Shown here in pieces: positions 10,907 to 23,606 of a DNA stretch of 64,000 bases. The stretch lies in NCBI GenBank assembly GCA_023374045.1, contig CM041782.1:253541810-253605809 (forward strand). Direction: 5' to 3'. Every line of letters starts with the position of its first letter. Position 1 is the stretch's first letter. The position numbers and the translations under genes were made by a program. Below the pieces are notes generated by a model that ran no database searches, was not told the DNA's origin, and worked only from the letters and a program-made list of their open reading frames with translations. Origin of the DNA: Limonium bicolor. Its lineage: Eukaryota > Streptophyta > Magnoliopsida > Caryophyllales > Plumbaginaceae.

Positions 10907-13900
10907 ATTATGAAAATTCTCATATTTTTTATTCAAAACAACATATCATTACTTCGCATTACCGTAAAGTATATCAATATAATATCTTATGTAACTTAGT
11001 TTTATCTAATAAAAAGGTTCAAAGGTTTTAAGTACCAAATTCCTATTTATTAACCTTCCTATAAATTCTCACTACTAAATACCTCACTTAACTGTAAACT
11101 CACATCCTGAATATTGGTAATAAATGTATTTTATATGGCTTATCTAATTCTAAGAAACTTAAGGATAATTGTTTAGATAAATTTCCAAATCATCGTTTAA
11201 TATAGAATATATCATAATCCTTTTAATGATTCTATCTTAAAACATTAAGTTATATTCCACTACCATAAAAGTTAAGAAATGATTAAATATAGACTACTAA
11301 TCCACCTCCCATTTAGACGTAAAAGTATTTTACTTATTGTATTATGGTTCCTATACCAAGAATATTTAGATGTAATCGTATTACATTTTTTATCATTAAT
11401 TATAGAATAAGATCTATTTGTGCAACATTTTAGGTAATCTAATCACAAATTTCCCTAAGTTTTAACCTATTAATCACTTAATCCCAATTTTAGATTTAAA
11501 TCCTGGTTATTGACAAATAATACTATACATGCATTTTAATATGGTTATATATAAACCTTGGAAACTCAAAGGTAACTCTTAAGCCTAATACATAACTATA
11601 ATCTAATACCACCTCATATAATATTCTTCTATTAGTACTCTGTAGAGGTTTAGTTTAACTTATTAATTCCTTCGTATTATATTCCTATAAGGTATCTAAT
11701 TTTATTTATGTTAAATGTGTATATATTTATATATACTAGGATTTGTTCAAAACATTATTTATGTAGTTTGTTGTATTTAATTATGTTTAATAACTTTTAG
11801 GCATAACTACAACCGACCTATAGTTCATTAAATAAAGTGTTTCCTTTAATTATTTAATATATATAAGTGTACCCGTACTAGAAATCAACTAAGACATTCC
11901 CTATGTAACATATCATATTTAAACTATTTTATTAATACAACCTTAAACTGTATTCCAAGTATGTTTCGTTAAGTATTTCTTTTAACTATATCTTAGGATA
12001 CTAGCTCTTATAATATTTAGTTATTATAAGTGTTAATTCATTAGTTCCTTGCTTTACTCTAAGTTACTACTTTATTCCCTTTTTATAAATGCGTAATATA
12101 TATATATTTATTCCTTAGTTTAATTAAAAATATTAACTCCCATAAATAAAATGTAGAATAATTAAATTCCTTGATTTACATAAGTTTCTACTTAAATAGG
12201 TATATATACATATATGTAAATAATTTCACTTCTCATAAAAACTAATACACAAACATTTATAAACTTACTGTTATAAAATGTTAATTTAGTTTCCTTTATT
12301 TTCCCCAGCTTAAAAGTTAATTAACAAACCATACTTTAATTTTTGGTTACATTAAAAACCTTATATTATTGGTTATTCTTATGAAAAACTCATAAACACA
12401 ATTTTTAAAACCTTTTACCATTGCCCAAAAATTCCCAAATTTAATATACAGTAACTATACCATTTTAGACATATTATAAAATTTTTATTTCATAAAAATA
12501 TCTTTTTAATTTAGCCAAATAATTCCAGAAAACCCGTAACTTGCAAAAATCATAACTTATGTTTAAAAACTCCAAAACCATAATAATTTACATCAAAATA
12601 AACTAGATTAAATAAGGAATCTATGGTTAAAATGTCAAGTCAAAATACCTTCGGGAAGGTATTTAAATTAACCCAACAAGTTAGGGTTATTTACTGAAAT
12701 CGTAATAAAAACTTAATCTTTTAATTTGAAACGATCTAATCTCAGCCGTCCGTTTCTTATAACTACAATCGGACGGCTGCTGAAAGCCCAGTTCTTCATC
12801 CGCCCCCAAATCGACTCGAGTACTAAATCTCGATTTTCTCACAATCTACAGAACGAAATCGAGTGATTCTTGTTTCTATGGTTTAGAAATCAAATTTCGG
12901 TTCTAATGATACCTGTTTCCCCAATTATAATGCAGTGTACGATGGAATTCGAATTCAATTCGAATGTTAGGGTTCTAAGTTCGATTCGATTACAATCTTG
13001 CAAAATTCTACACATACAGAGCATAATAACCTGAATTGGTTGTTGGGTTAGGTCAGATACATGATTACTAGCAGCAATAACGGAGCAATTTGACCGGAAA
13101 CTCACCGGAGTTGCAAAAACGGAGGAATTCGATTTCGGGAAATCTGGAAAAATCCGAACTTGAGCTGTTCGAGTAGTGAACTTTGGAGATCTATAAAATA
13201 CGTTCTAGATCGAGTTAGGCCATGTTCTTGGGCTCATTAGAAAGAAGAAACATAGCTCTACACAATGATAGCAAGAACTAATCCTAACTCGCACCACACA
13301 GAAAGAAATTGAAGTCGCAAATCACGAGTTTACCTCTCTGTTTCGGTATTATTTTATGAGCTGGCGAGACCGAAACTTTAGACACCTTTCCCTTCCAATC
13401 GGTTGAGAATTGGCTTAGACCATAAACATGAAAGTTTTAGAGGAATTCGAGCTCTTCAAAACGAGCTAAAGAACATGGAATTTGGATGAGTAACGAAGAA
13501 GTTATGGCTGATCGAAGTTACCTGATTCGAAGAGAAAACTGGAATTGCAGTTTCGGTTTTTGCAGGGTGGCTACTTTGACTCGATTTTCCGGTTGATTCA
13601 GAATGAATTAGGGTTTGTATGAGTTATAGTTGTTTAGAGGGAATGTAGGAGAAGACAACAAAGAAGACGACATTGAAAAATATGGAGAGATGAAAAAGTT
13701 ATAGCCGTCTAAAGTTAGGGCGAAATCATGAATTCTGTTACCGAAATTCAAGGGATAAATTGGCTAAGTGTTGGTGACCCGTGACAGAGTGACACGTGGC
13801 ATCTTTCAAATTTTTGACTCAAAACTTCAATCTAGCATAACTTTGGCTAGGATGATCCGTTTTTGACGTTCTTTTTATCGATCTTCATGGTTTTCCATAA

Positions 13901-14290
13901 CCTATTTATTGGTATAGGTTTCATGACCTGGTTTGACCATTCTCAAAAAGTCAACTCTAACAAGGCTTAATAAGCTTTAAGGTTTCTAGAATTTTATATT
14001 GACTTTTATGTTTCAAAACAATGTTTCAACACTTCCTAAAATCTTTATAATATATTTGAAGTGTTTAGAAATTTTCCCAAGATTTATTGTCTTATAAATC
14101 TTATTATTAAATTCATAATACTATATAATGATGTATAATAATTAGGGTTAAATAGGAGAAAACCCCTAAATAAATTTCACAATTCCATATAATAATTGAA
14201 TATTCATAATTCCATATAATAATTTAATACTTAATAGTATTATTAAGGTTTAATAAAAGAAATCCCCTAAATTAATTTAGGGGTATTTCA
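10907..14290 (-). repeat. Element B 3' LTR (interrupted by A)
   Basis: A/T-rich sequence ending GGGGTATTTCA at 14290. Only its last 617 bp can be checked against the other LTR; the rest (10907-13673) is assigned by continuity. At 12744-12780 there is a hairpin AGCCGTCCG / CGGACGGCT with a loop of about 17 nt. No coding frame is recognisable. Confidence 0.65.
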
Positions 14291-14293
14291 GTA

Positions 14294-14327
14294 TATCCCC
14301 CTTAAAAGAAACTTCGCCTCGAAGTTT
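14294..14327 (-). promoter_or_regulatory. Element B polypurine tract with adjacent hairpin
   Basis: Minus strand: perfect 8-bp stem AAACTTCG / CGAAGTTT with loop AGG (14309-14327), then TTTTAAGGGGGATA. Compared with C (GAACTTTG / CAAAGTTC) the stem has a T-A to C-G compensatory change. Confidence 0.75.
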
Positions 14328-14642
14328 AAAAATCAACTAATAGGCACTCACACCGCTTCGGGTGTGCTGAGACAATAATAATTCCAATGAAATTCCATAC
14401 CAATCCAATCCTTTATTTCCATCCATTTCCATAACAACATTCCACTCGAGATTACTCAAAATCAAAACAAACCAAGATATACCAAGACATAGCATGATGA
14501 AAATCAACAGTCACATACTGTGTCATATTGTAAAAACCAAGCACATACAAACACCTCTCATTCTGCTAATATTGTTCTCCTTTTACTAACAATGCAACGA
14601 GGCATAATCCGGATGAGATAACGAAGGAGGAGTATGCCAGCA

Positions 14643-14679
14643 TATCCCCCTTAAAAGAGCTAAGGTACGCCCTCGTACC
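14643..14679 (-). promoter_or_regulatory. Element B second polypurine-tract module
   Basis: Minus strand: GGTACG / CGTACC stem with loop AGGG (14664-14679), then TTTTAAGGGGGATA. It corresponds to the post-pol module of C and F. Confidence 0.65.
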
Positions 14680-16402
14680 GCTACTAACGGCACAATCAAA
14701 GAATTCAACACCTTATTAACCAGCTTTGTTGTGAATTTTACTGCACCGTTGATTTTATCTATGATCGTTACATATATCTGTATCTCTTGATTGTTATGTA
14801 TTTGTATTTCCTCGGTGGTTATAAAATTTTATCTTATGATTATTATCCATTCATTATATGTCCATTATATGTTCATTTTATTATATCAATTATATTAACA
14901 AGCTACTACTCAGGTGTAACACACTTGAGTAGTTTAAAATAATATTTCAGATCATTTAATAATTCTAGATAATCGTTCGAAATTATCTTCAAGGGTTTAT
15001 TAGCCAACCATATGTTAAAACTCTATAAAATAAATATTTTCTGTGACTTTCCACGTTTCAATTGTTTTTATAATTAACTATAGTATTCTAGACGAACCAT
15101 TAGGTATTTACTTCATAAAATTTACTTATTATATTTACATAATTTCACACAAGGCCGAGTTTTAGGAAGTTCTTATTAATTATAATGTAGCTCCAAAAAA
15201 AATCTGATTCCTTTATCTTAAAATTTATATATTTTTTTAAGGTAGGGACTCTATATAAAATTTTAAGTCAAATGAACTAGTCTGATGAAAACTCACTCAC
15301 TCTTGGTAATTATTTTTCTTAAGGTTTGTTCTATGTAAGTATTCTTCTGATTATTTAAATCTTAGTACCCTTAGACAATGGTGGCTTTTGTAAATATCAC
15401 TCTTTAAACTTCTAAATAAACATGAGGATTTCCAAATCTTTAAGTAACTCTCAATTTTTCACTAGACGCTCAATACTCCGAGTATTTAAGGCTCAATAAT
15501 ATTTAGTTTATTATTACTCATGTGTTTTCACTCCATAGGTAAGTATTTTTCACCAAGGATTTAACTCGGTAAACTCTTTACATGTATAAATTTAGTACTG
15601 GATCTTATATATAAGTTTTGAATTGTTCATTGTGGCTAGTAATGAAATATGCCTAGCTCAAGATTTCATGATGGTAACGTCTTACCACCAATCCTCCTCA
15701 AGTTCAACATAATGCATCACTTCCATGGAAGATTATTTTCGGTCAGATGACAAGGCTTGTCTAGCCCCTAAACTTCCAGAAGTGGGTGTGCACCCCCACT
15801 ACTTTCAGCCTAGGAGTTCGTCGCACCAGGCACTTCCCGTAGGGTGTTAGGTTTAGGTGTTTTCTTTCTAAAGTTAGCATAGAGTTTTAGTGTGGTTTAT
15901 GGGTTCGGGTGTATGCTACTAGTGTTTGTTACTTAATAATTTTCTAGACTTAAGATTTATTCAAATATTACCTTTAGGCAACATTTGTACCAAGTAATTC
16001 TTGAGATTTATTTTTAAACCTTAAAGGAGTTGAAGTACTTCACATAATATCAATACTAATTTAGTTATGTAAAGTTCCATTTGTATACTGTTTTCAACCA
16101 AAAGTATTCTTTAAAATTCTAGGAATTTGTGTACTAGCTTTTAAAGGATTGCATTTTTAGCAATGTATTCTCCATGAGTATGCTTTTGAAAAATAGCTTA
16201 ATATTTGGTTTATCTCAACCAAAATCTTATCGTACTTAATATAGGATGTTCCAAACTATATATATATATATATATATTTGTAGTTTATTGTTGGAACGGT
16301 ATAACAACACATCACACTCAACAGACATTCACAAAAGAAAAGTGTGTAAAGGAATCGTTCTCAATTCCAAAAAGGGTTAGGAGTCGTGCCTTACTGGAGA
16401 GA
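14680..16402. other. Element B residual interior, no coding sequence seen
   Basis: About 1.7 kb, A/T-rich, between the second tract module and the broken 5' LTR. It has no gag or pol motif on either strand. It contains a short TA repeat at 16257-16276. The junction at 16402/16403 looks like a deletion end point because the LTR begins mid-sequence there and no primer site is present. Confidence 0.55.
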
Positions 16403-17029
16403 TGAAAAATATGGAGAGATGAAAAAGTTATAGCCGTCTAAAGTTAGGGCAAAATCATGAATTCTGTTACCGAAATTCAAGGGATAAATTGGCTAAGTGT
16501 TGGCGACCCGTGACAGAGTGACACGTGGCATCTTTCAAATTTTTGACTCAAAACTTCAATCTAGCATAAATTTGGCTAGGATGATCCGTTTTTGACGTTC
16601 TTTTTATCGATCTTCAAGGTTTTCCATAACCTATTTATTGGTATAGGTTTCATGACCTGGTTTGACCATTCTCAAAAAGTCAACTCTAACAAGGCTTAAT
16701 AAGCTTTAAGGTTTCTAGAATTTTATATTGACTTTTATGTTTCAAAACAATGTTTCAACACTTCCTAAAATCTTAATAATATATTTGAAGTGTTTAGAAA
16801 TTTTCCCAAGATTTATTGACTTATAAATCTTATTATTAAATTCATAATACTATATAATGATGTATAATAATTAGGGTTAAATAGGAGAAAACCCCTAAAT
16901 AAATTTCACAATTCCATATAATAATTTAATATTCATAATTCCATATAATAATTTAATACTTAATAGTATTATTAAGGTTTAATAAAAGAAATCCCCTAAA
17001 TTAATTTAAATTAATTTAGGGGTATTTCA
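16403..17029 (-). repeat. Element B 5' LTR fragment
   Basis: Copy of 13674-14290 ending GGGGTATTTCA. It carries an extra TTAATTTAAA-type duplication near 17001-17015. The following bases ATTAG are the candidate target duplication. Confidence 0.75.
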
Positions 17030-17189
17030 ATTAGCCATGTAATGTTAGAATGAGATGAGGAATGAGATGTAAGATTGAAGCACATGTTGTAAACAGGATG
17101 GTCATGAATAAAATAATAGTGTTGTTCATATAAATTGTTACGTTTCTTGTTATACCATCAATACTCATGAAGCTTGTGAACACAATTAG
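17030..17189 (+). other. Element C region between ORF1 and pol; likely intron tail
   Basis: Homologous to F 39365-39496 but poorly conserved and A/T-rich, with a TGA stop in the pol frame just before 17178. Conservation with F rises sharply exactly at AG|GTTATGGACTCGG (AG at 17188-17189). The motif ACCATCAATACT upstream is shared with F. This fits an intron 3' end with acceptor at 17189/17190. Confidence 0.5.
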
Positions 17190-20100
17190 GTTATGGACTC
17201 GGTACGGAAGGTGCACTAAGCATACTCACAGAGGCACAGGCCGACGCCAGCGGTACTATCCTCACCGGCACCTTTCCGATTAATGGGATTGAGGCATCTG
17301 TTCTCTTCGACTCAGGGGCCTCGCATACCTTTGTTTCTGCATCATTTGCGAGCAGGTTGGGGCTAGACGCTGATGAGCTACCCGACTTCACGGTTACGCT
17401 CCCGTCTAAGGAGAAGGTTCGTTGCACTCGTTACTACCGAGGAGCCACTGTCAAAATTAAGGGAGAAGACTTTCCAGTCAGTTTCATTGAGTTCAGTAAG
17501 CTAGGATTTGATGTTATCTTCGGGATGAACTGGTTGGAGCGGCACAAGGGACGTATCCTCTGCGCCGAGCATAGATTGCTGCTCAGGAGTCCGTCTGGGG
17601 TAACAATATCATACCGCCAGAGGCCCAGAGAGCCTTCGACTAAGATCATCACCGCCATGGCAATGTATAAAGAATTGAGGAGAAAGGAAGAAGTATACCT
17701 CTGCTATGTACAGGACATAGAGAGAGACCCTGAGTTCGACCCCGACTTACCGGTAGTGTCGGAGTTCCCCGACTTATTTCCACGGGAACTGCCCGGCATG
17801 CCACCCACTCGGGAGGTAGAGTTCACCATCGAGCTGCTACCTGGTACTGGACCGATAGCCAAGGCACCATACCGTATGGCTCCGGCAGAAATGACTGAGT
17901 TAAAAGAACAATTGAAAGATTTGTTGGATAAGGGATTCATTAGACCAAGTGTGTCACCATGGGGAGCGCCAGTCCTCTTCGTGAAGAAGAAGGATGGTAG
18001 TCTCCGCCTCTGCATCGACTACAGAGAGCTGAATGCAGTGACAGTGAAGAATAAGTACCCACTACCCCGCATTGACGATCTGTTCGATCAGTTGAAGGGA
18101 GCATCTGTGTTCTCAAAGATTGATCTCAGATCGGGGTATCATCAGATAGCCATTAAGGAGGGAGACATTGAGAAGACGACATTCCGGACATGATACGACC
18201 ACTATGAGTTTACAGTGATGCCGTTCGGTTTGTCGAACGCACCGGCGAAATTTATGGATCTGATGAACCGCTTATTCCGGGAGCAGCTGGACAAGTCGGT
18301 TGTGGTTTTTATTGATGACATTTTGATATACTCGAAGTCTAAGATTGAGCATGAGGAACATCTGAGGAGGGTATTGGAAATACTGAGGGAGAACCAGCTA
18401 TATGCTAAGTTCTCCAAATGTGAGTTTTGGCTTGACCAGGTCTCTTTCCTAGGTCATGTCATCGCAGATGCTGGGATCGCAGTGGATCCAGCAAAGATTG
18501 ATGCCGTACGTACTTGGCCAAGGCCGAAGACTGTTACCGACATCTGGAGCTTTCTCGGTCTGGCAGGTTACTACAGGAGGTTTGTTAGAGATTTCAGCAA
18601 GGTCGCGAAACCGATGACCAGTCTGATGAAGAAGGATGCACCGTTCTTGTGGACAGTTGACTGTGAGAGATCGTTTCAGCGCTTGAAGGACTCACTGACC
18701 ACTGCACCGGTTCTGACCATTCCAGACGGTACAGAGGGCTTTGAGGTTTATTGTGATGCATCCGGCAGAGGGCTGGGTTGCGTGCTCATGCAACATGGCA
18801 AGGTGGGGGCATATACCTCACGCCAGTTGAAGAAACATGAGGAGAACTACCCCACGCATGATTTAGAGTTGAGAGCTGTAGTCTTCGCTTTGAAGATATG
18901 GCGCCACTACTTATATGGGGTTAGTGTCACGATCTATACCGATCACAAGAGTTTGAGATACATATTCACTCAGAAGGAGTTAAATCTTCGAAAGAGGAGA
19001 TGGTTAGAGTTTCTGAAAGACTATGACATTGACCTCCAATACAAAGAGGGGAAGGCCAATGTTGTAGTAGATGCCCTGAGCCGTCGAGCACACTCACTCC
19101 ATTCGCTAGTTTCTTTCTCCATCTTGGTTGATGAGGTGCGAGAGGCTCAGAGGACAGATGAGTACATGAGAGAGGTCAGACAGAAGCTGACAGATGGTAC
19201 CTTTGAGAGTCAGAAATACGACTTCAGACTTCATGATGATGATCTGATCAGACTTAAGGGCCGGTTATGTATACCACGGGGCAACACGGATCTGAAAGAC
19301 CGTATACTTAGAGAATCACACTGTTCTTCAGTTTCCATCCATCCGGGAGCCTCTAAAATGTATAAGGACATGAAGAGATACTTCTGGTGGTCGGGGATGA
19401 AGACAGATGTTACCGAGTTCGTCTTGAGGTGTCTCACATGCCAGAAGGTGAAATTCGAGCACCGACGACCGGGCGGAATGGTACAGTCGATGCCAGTTCC
19501 GGAGTGGAAGTTCCATGATATCTCCATGGACTTCGTAGTTGGGCTTCCACCTGCTAGGGGAGGTCTCAACATGATATGGGTGGTGGTGGATCGCCTTACC
19601 AAAGTAGCCCGATTCATACCGATGAAGGATACTTGGAAGGTGACCAAATTAGCTGAGTTATTTGAGAAAGAAATCATGAGACATCACGGGATACCAAAGA
19701 CCATAGTGTCAGATAGAGATACCAGATTCCTTTCGAGGTACTGGAGAGCTACCAGAGAAGCGTTGGGTACAGAACTCAAGCTGAGTACCGCGTTCCATCC
19801 TCAGACAGATGGTCAGACTGAGCGTACTATTCAGACACTCGAGGACATGCTGAGAGCATGTGCCTTAGACTTCCAGGGCAGTTGGATTGACAGATTGCAT
19901 CTGATCGAGTTTTCTTACAACAACAGCTATCACGCTTCGATCAAGATGGCACCTTTTCAAGCGTTGTACGGTAGACCATGTCGTACACCGCTCTGCTGGG
20001 ATGAGTCGAGTGAGACGGTCATTATAGGACCATAGTATTTAGAACAAGTTAAGGCTGAAGTTCAGCAAATTAGGGAGAACATGAAAGCTGCTCAAGATAG

Positions 20101-20569
20101 GCAGAAGTCGTATGCTGATGTTCGACGACGGGACCTGGAGTTCACAGTGGGCGACCAGGTATTTCTGCGAGTTTCACCGATGAAGGGTGTATTTAGGTTT
20201 GGGCAGAAGGGCAAATTAAGCCCGAAATTTGTTGGTTCTTATGAGATTACGGAGCGGGTGGGCCCGGTTGCTTACAGGTTAAATTTACCTGCTGAGCTGG
20301 GTAAAGTGCATGATGTTTTTCATGTTTCACAGCTAAAGAAATACATGCACCACCCCTCCCATGTGTTAGAACCTGAGAGGTTGACTTTGGAACCAAATAT
20401 GAGATCTGTGGAGACTCCTCAAAGAATCTTGGACAGTAAGACTTGGGACACTCGCCACAAGTCAGTGCGACTGGTGAAGGTTCTCTAGTCTAACAAGGAT
20501 ATCGAAGAGGCCACGTGGGAATTAGAGGATAAGATGAGGGCGAAGTACCCTTCATTGTTTACTGACTAG
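17190..20569 (+). pseudogene. pol: Element C pol: protease, RT, RNase H, integrase, chromodomain-like tail
   Basis: One reading frame spans the whole region, broken only by three nonsense codons: TGA at 18191 (CGA in F), TAG at 20033 and TAG at 20486 (TGG in F). Order: aspartic protease with FDSGASHTF near 17306; RT with [15 protein letters not shown], the catalytic FIDD in [13 protein letters not shown] near 18305, and the [13 protein letters not shown] connection; RNase H with YCDASG, LEL and YTDHKSL acidic residues intact; integrase with an HHCC finger ending CLTCQKVK and a DDE core ([20 protein letters not shown]); and a C-terminal VKVL...EEATWELED block resembling the chromodomain of Tekay/Del chromoviruses. 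In an intact copy it would process Gag-Pol, copy the RNA and integrate the cDNA. No frameshift is visible, so decay is recent. Confidence 0.9.
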
Positions 20570-20582
20570 ATCGTCTGTATAG

Positions 20583-20617
20583 GGTACGGGGCGTACCTCC
20601 TTTTTAAGGGGGGTAGA
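20583..20617 (+). promoter_or_regulatory. Element C second polypurine-tract module
   Basis: GGTACG / CGTACC stem with loop GGG (20583-20597), then TTTTTAAGGGGGGTAGA (tract 20606-20617), 14 nt after the pol stop. Confidence 0.7.
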
Positions 20618-20844
20618 GCTTCCTCGCTTTTGAGTTAGGAAACGATCATGTTTGTCGTTTGTTTGGTTGTTTAAGGTGTGAATTTGTGTAAGTTGCTACA
20701 CTTCGGTGTAAGTTTGAGTTATGTATAATACTTATGTATTGTATTTGAGATTGACCTTTGAGTCTTGAGATGTGTGAATGTGAATATAAGATGTGGTGTT
20801 AAGATTAAGGGAATTGAGTATCGTGAATGATTAAGCACATATGT

Positions 20845-20880
20845 GAACTTTGAGGACAAAGTTCTTTTAAGGGGGGTAGA
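20845..20880 (+). promoter_or_regulatory. Element C polypurine tract with adjacent hairpin
   Basis: Perfect 8-bp stem GAACTTTG / CAAAGTTC with loop AGGA (20845-20864), then TTTTAAGGGGGGTAGA immediately before the LTR at 20882. Confidence 0.85.
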
Positions 20881-23208
20881 TTGAAATACCCCAAACTTAG
20901 ATATGGTTTTAAATGATAAAATATATATAGGAGGCTAAATAATGCCTTAGAAACATTAAGAAACATTTCTAATCAAAGAAAATATAAGGAAACACCAAAA
21001 GAGCAGTTTAAGCAAAAACATGCTCTAAGCTTGGAGAGACTTGGGAGAGTACCCAAATATTATTCTAAGACCTTAGTAATATCCTAATGGTCATTTAAAT
21101 CAATTACCAAAGAAAACCAAGCTTGAAAACAAGTTAAAACACAAAATGTGCTTTAAGGAGTCTTAAAGCACGTTTTTGAAAAATTGTCTTGTAAATGAGT
21201 TTTGAATGGCTAAATGCCCATCATTACTCTTTAATTAACATGTGTACTATATAGTATCACATTTGGAAGTCTGTATCAATGGGAAATCAAAAATTTCACA
21301 ACAATGTGCCTTGTTTTGTGAATAGTAAATTAATTAAGCTAGTTTATAACATAAGTCAATATAAGTGAGATATTTGGTCAATAAAGACTTAAGTACCCCT
21401 TGTTACTAATGGGGGCCAGTTTCTTATAAGGTGAGTCACCACCTTCATGACTCATTAAGCAAATAAAGACTTATAAAGCAAAAGTACTATTCACCTTTTA
21501 ACATAAATATCACACTTTACTTACCTCTCTCCTCACTTCTTCATTCTCCTTTGTTTCCCATGGTTTCTTGCTCTCTCTCCCTTCTCCATTAACGTGAAGC
21601 ATACCTCCATGCTAGCTTCATCTAGCCTTGCACACAACTCACTCATTTTAGCTCCAAAACCTAAACAAATTACATATTCTCCTTAGTTAGCTCAAGCTCT
21701 CTCTTTCTATCTTTTCAAAACTTCAAGAGCTTCATTTGGGTCTCAAGTCAAACCACCATTAGAGGAGGAAATTCAAGTTTGGAGACTTCACTGGCTTCTC
21801 CATTCTCTTAAGTTAAAGAAAGTGTAAGAAAATCTAGGTTTCCATTATTTTCTTCCTTGTCCGAAAATTTACACTCATGGGACTCCATGTTTATGCCTTG
21901 TTCTAGCTTGTTTTCTACTCTTCAAAGGATTGAGGAGGTCCTTCTTGCTTCATATCCAAGCTTGTCTTGAGAAACCAAGGTAAAACAATCACCTTAATAC
22001 CTTAAAGCACATTTTTAACCTAGGGTTTGTTCCTTAGGGTTAATGTATTATCTAGTACTCATTGGAGTCATTGGATATTGGTAAGAACATTGGCAAGGAG
22101 ATATATATTGGTGACCGAGATTGAGCAAAGAAAAACCTAAGGAAGAAAGCTTTTAAAGCTTGTAAAAGAACAAGGTAAATTACTTACCTTAAGGAGTTTT
22201 ATTGTTTAAGGGAATGGGATTTAGATATGTGATGAGTTTAGTGTGGAATTATATTAGAAAGGGGTTATATATAACCTAGGAGAAATAATGACTATACTTG
22301 TGAACTTGTGACTAAGGAGCAAATGAGAAAAAGAGATAGTTTAAGGATATCAAGGTGAATTACAAGAAGCATTTTATTTCAATGGGAGCCTTGTTGTGTG
22401 CATTCGCAGGTTGAAGGCAAATATATGTGGAAATTCAGTGGTTAAGATTATTGTCATTTAAGGGCCTAAGTGCCAAGCATTTAAGTTTATGCACTATAAG
22501 ATGAAGTGGTGTAGTTTTGGTGTAAATTGTGTGTTAAGGTGTTGTGGTGAGAATTTGTGTGGTATTGGTTGTTTGGTGGAGAAAAACCAAGTGTTAGGAT
22601 GTATTATATACTAGAGAACCCATGGCAAAATTTAAAGGAGAACTTAAGTGTTTGAGATGTTCTAAGGGAATTTAATGACTAAGGAAGTGCTAGGATGTTC
22701 TATAGGTTGTCTTGAGGAAAAAGGGTGAGATTAAGGTGTTCTAATGACTTACAATGACTTAGGTATCACCATGAAGGATTTAGGAATCAAGAAAATGTAT
22801 TTGAGTATTTAGGACTTAGGCAAATGTTGGTAAACAACTAGGAAGGAAATAATGTGTTGATGGATGGAAGTTTAAGCTTGTGAAGGAACTTTAAGTAAAT
22901 GCATAAAAGAGGTTTAGATGATGAAAGATGCTTGGGAGATGATGTTATAGTGGTGAGGAAAACATTTGGCATAGTGGTTACATTAGGTATGAACCACCAC
23001 CTAGAAACCTAGTGGAAAACATTACAAGTGTTAGCATTATTACAAGGAAAATGCATAATGACTAAGGTGGATCTTGGTGAATGATTTAATGTGTTTAGAG
23101 GAGGGCTTAAGGTGTATTTGAGGTGCCCAAATGAGGTTGTAACATATTAGGATATATGAGGAGAAGTTTGGAGTTGAAAAGAGAATTTAGAATTAAGGTT
23201 CTGGAGCT

Positions 23209-23606
23209 GACCGACCTTAGGACCGGACCTGCAAGGTCGGTCGAGCTCAGATTACACTACCGGAGAAAGTTTCTGGAATCGACCGAACATAGGACCAGAC
23301 TTACAAGTTCGGTCGGGCTTGTATTTTGTGAAGGAATTAAGTCTCTGGAATGGACCGACCTTGGGACCGAACTTGCAAGGTCGGTCGTGTCAAGAATTTT
23401 GTACGGTAATAAGTCTCTGGAATCGACCGGACATGGGACCGGACTTGGCAAGTTCGGTCGAGCTCAAATTTCCCTCGGGGAAACTCTCGGGAATGGACCG
23501 ACCTTGGGGACCGGACTTGCAAGGTCGGTCGGGGTAGAATTTTCAAACGGTAAAGTGTTCTGGAATGGACCGACCTTAGGTAAGGTCGGTCGGAAGTTCG
23601 GTCGAG
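23209..23606 (+). repeat. 72-bp tandem palindrome array in element C LTR, six units
   Basis: Palindromes start at 23209, 23281, 23353, 23425, 23496 and 23568, a spacing of 72, 72, 72, 71 and 72 bp. Each is about 35 bp with arms GACCGACCTT / AAGGTCGGTC or GACCGGACAT / AGTTCGGTCG around GGACCGGACTTGC, preceded by TCTGGAAT. The open frames across this array are a consequence of the period being a multiple of three, not genes. Confidence 0.9.

Larger units (their letters stand above)
10907..17029 (-). mobile_element. Element B: rearranged minus-strand Ty3/gypsy element
   Basis: The LTR start TGAAATACCCC occurs on the minus strand at 14290 and at 17029, and 13674-14290 matches 16403-17029 with about eight substitutions and one 10-bp tandem duplication. 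The left copy is followed by a polypurine tract, so it is the 3' LTR. It extends left at least to 10907, where A interrupts it. The right copy is the 5' LTR, cut short at 16403, with primer site and most of gag-pol missing. It sits inside element C, between the gag/AlkB side and pol. Confidence 0.75.

Noticed and set aside
23209..23606. Regularly spaced palindromic repeats resembling a CRISPR array
   Set aside because: The 'spacers' are themselves repeated with similar sequence, the array lies inside a plant retrotransposon LTR, the same pattern recurs in other LTRs, and no cas genes exist here. It is a 72-bp tandem repeat.
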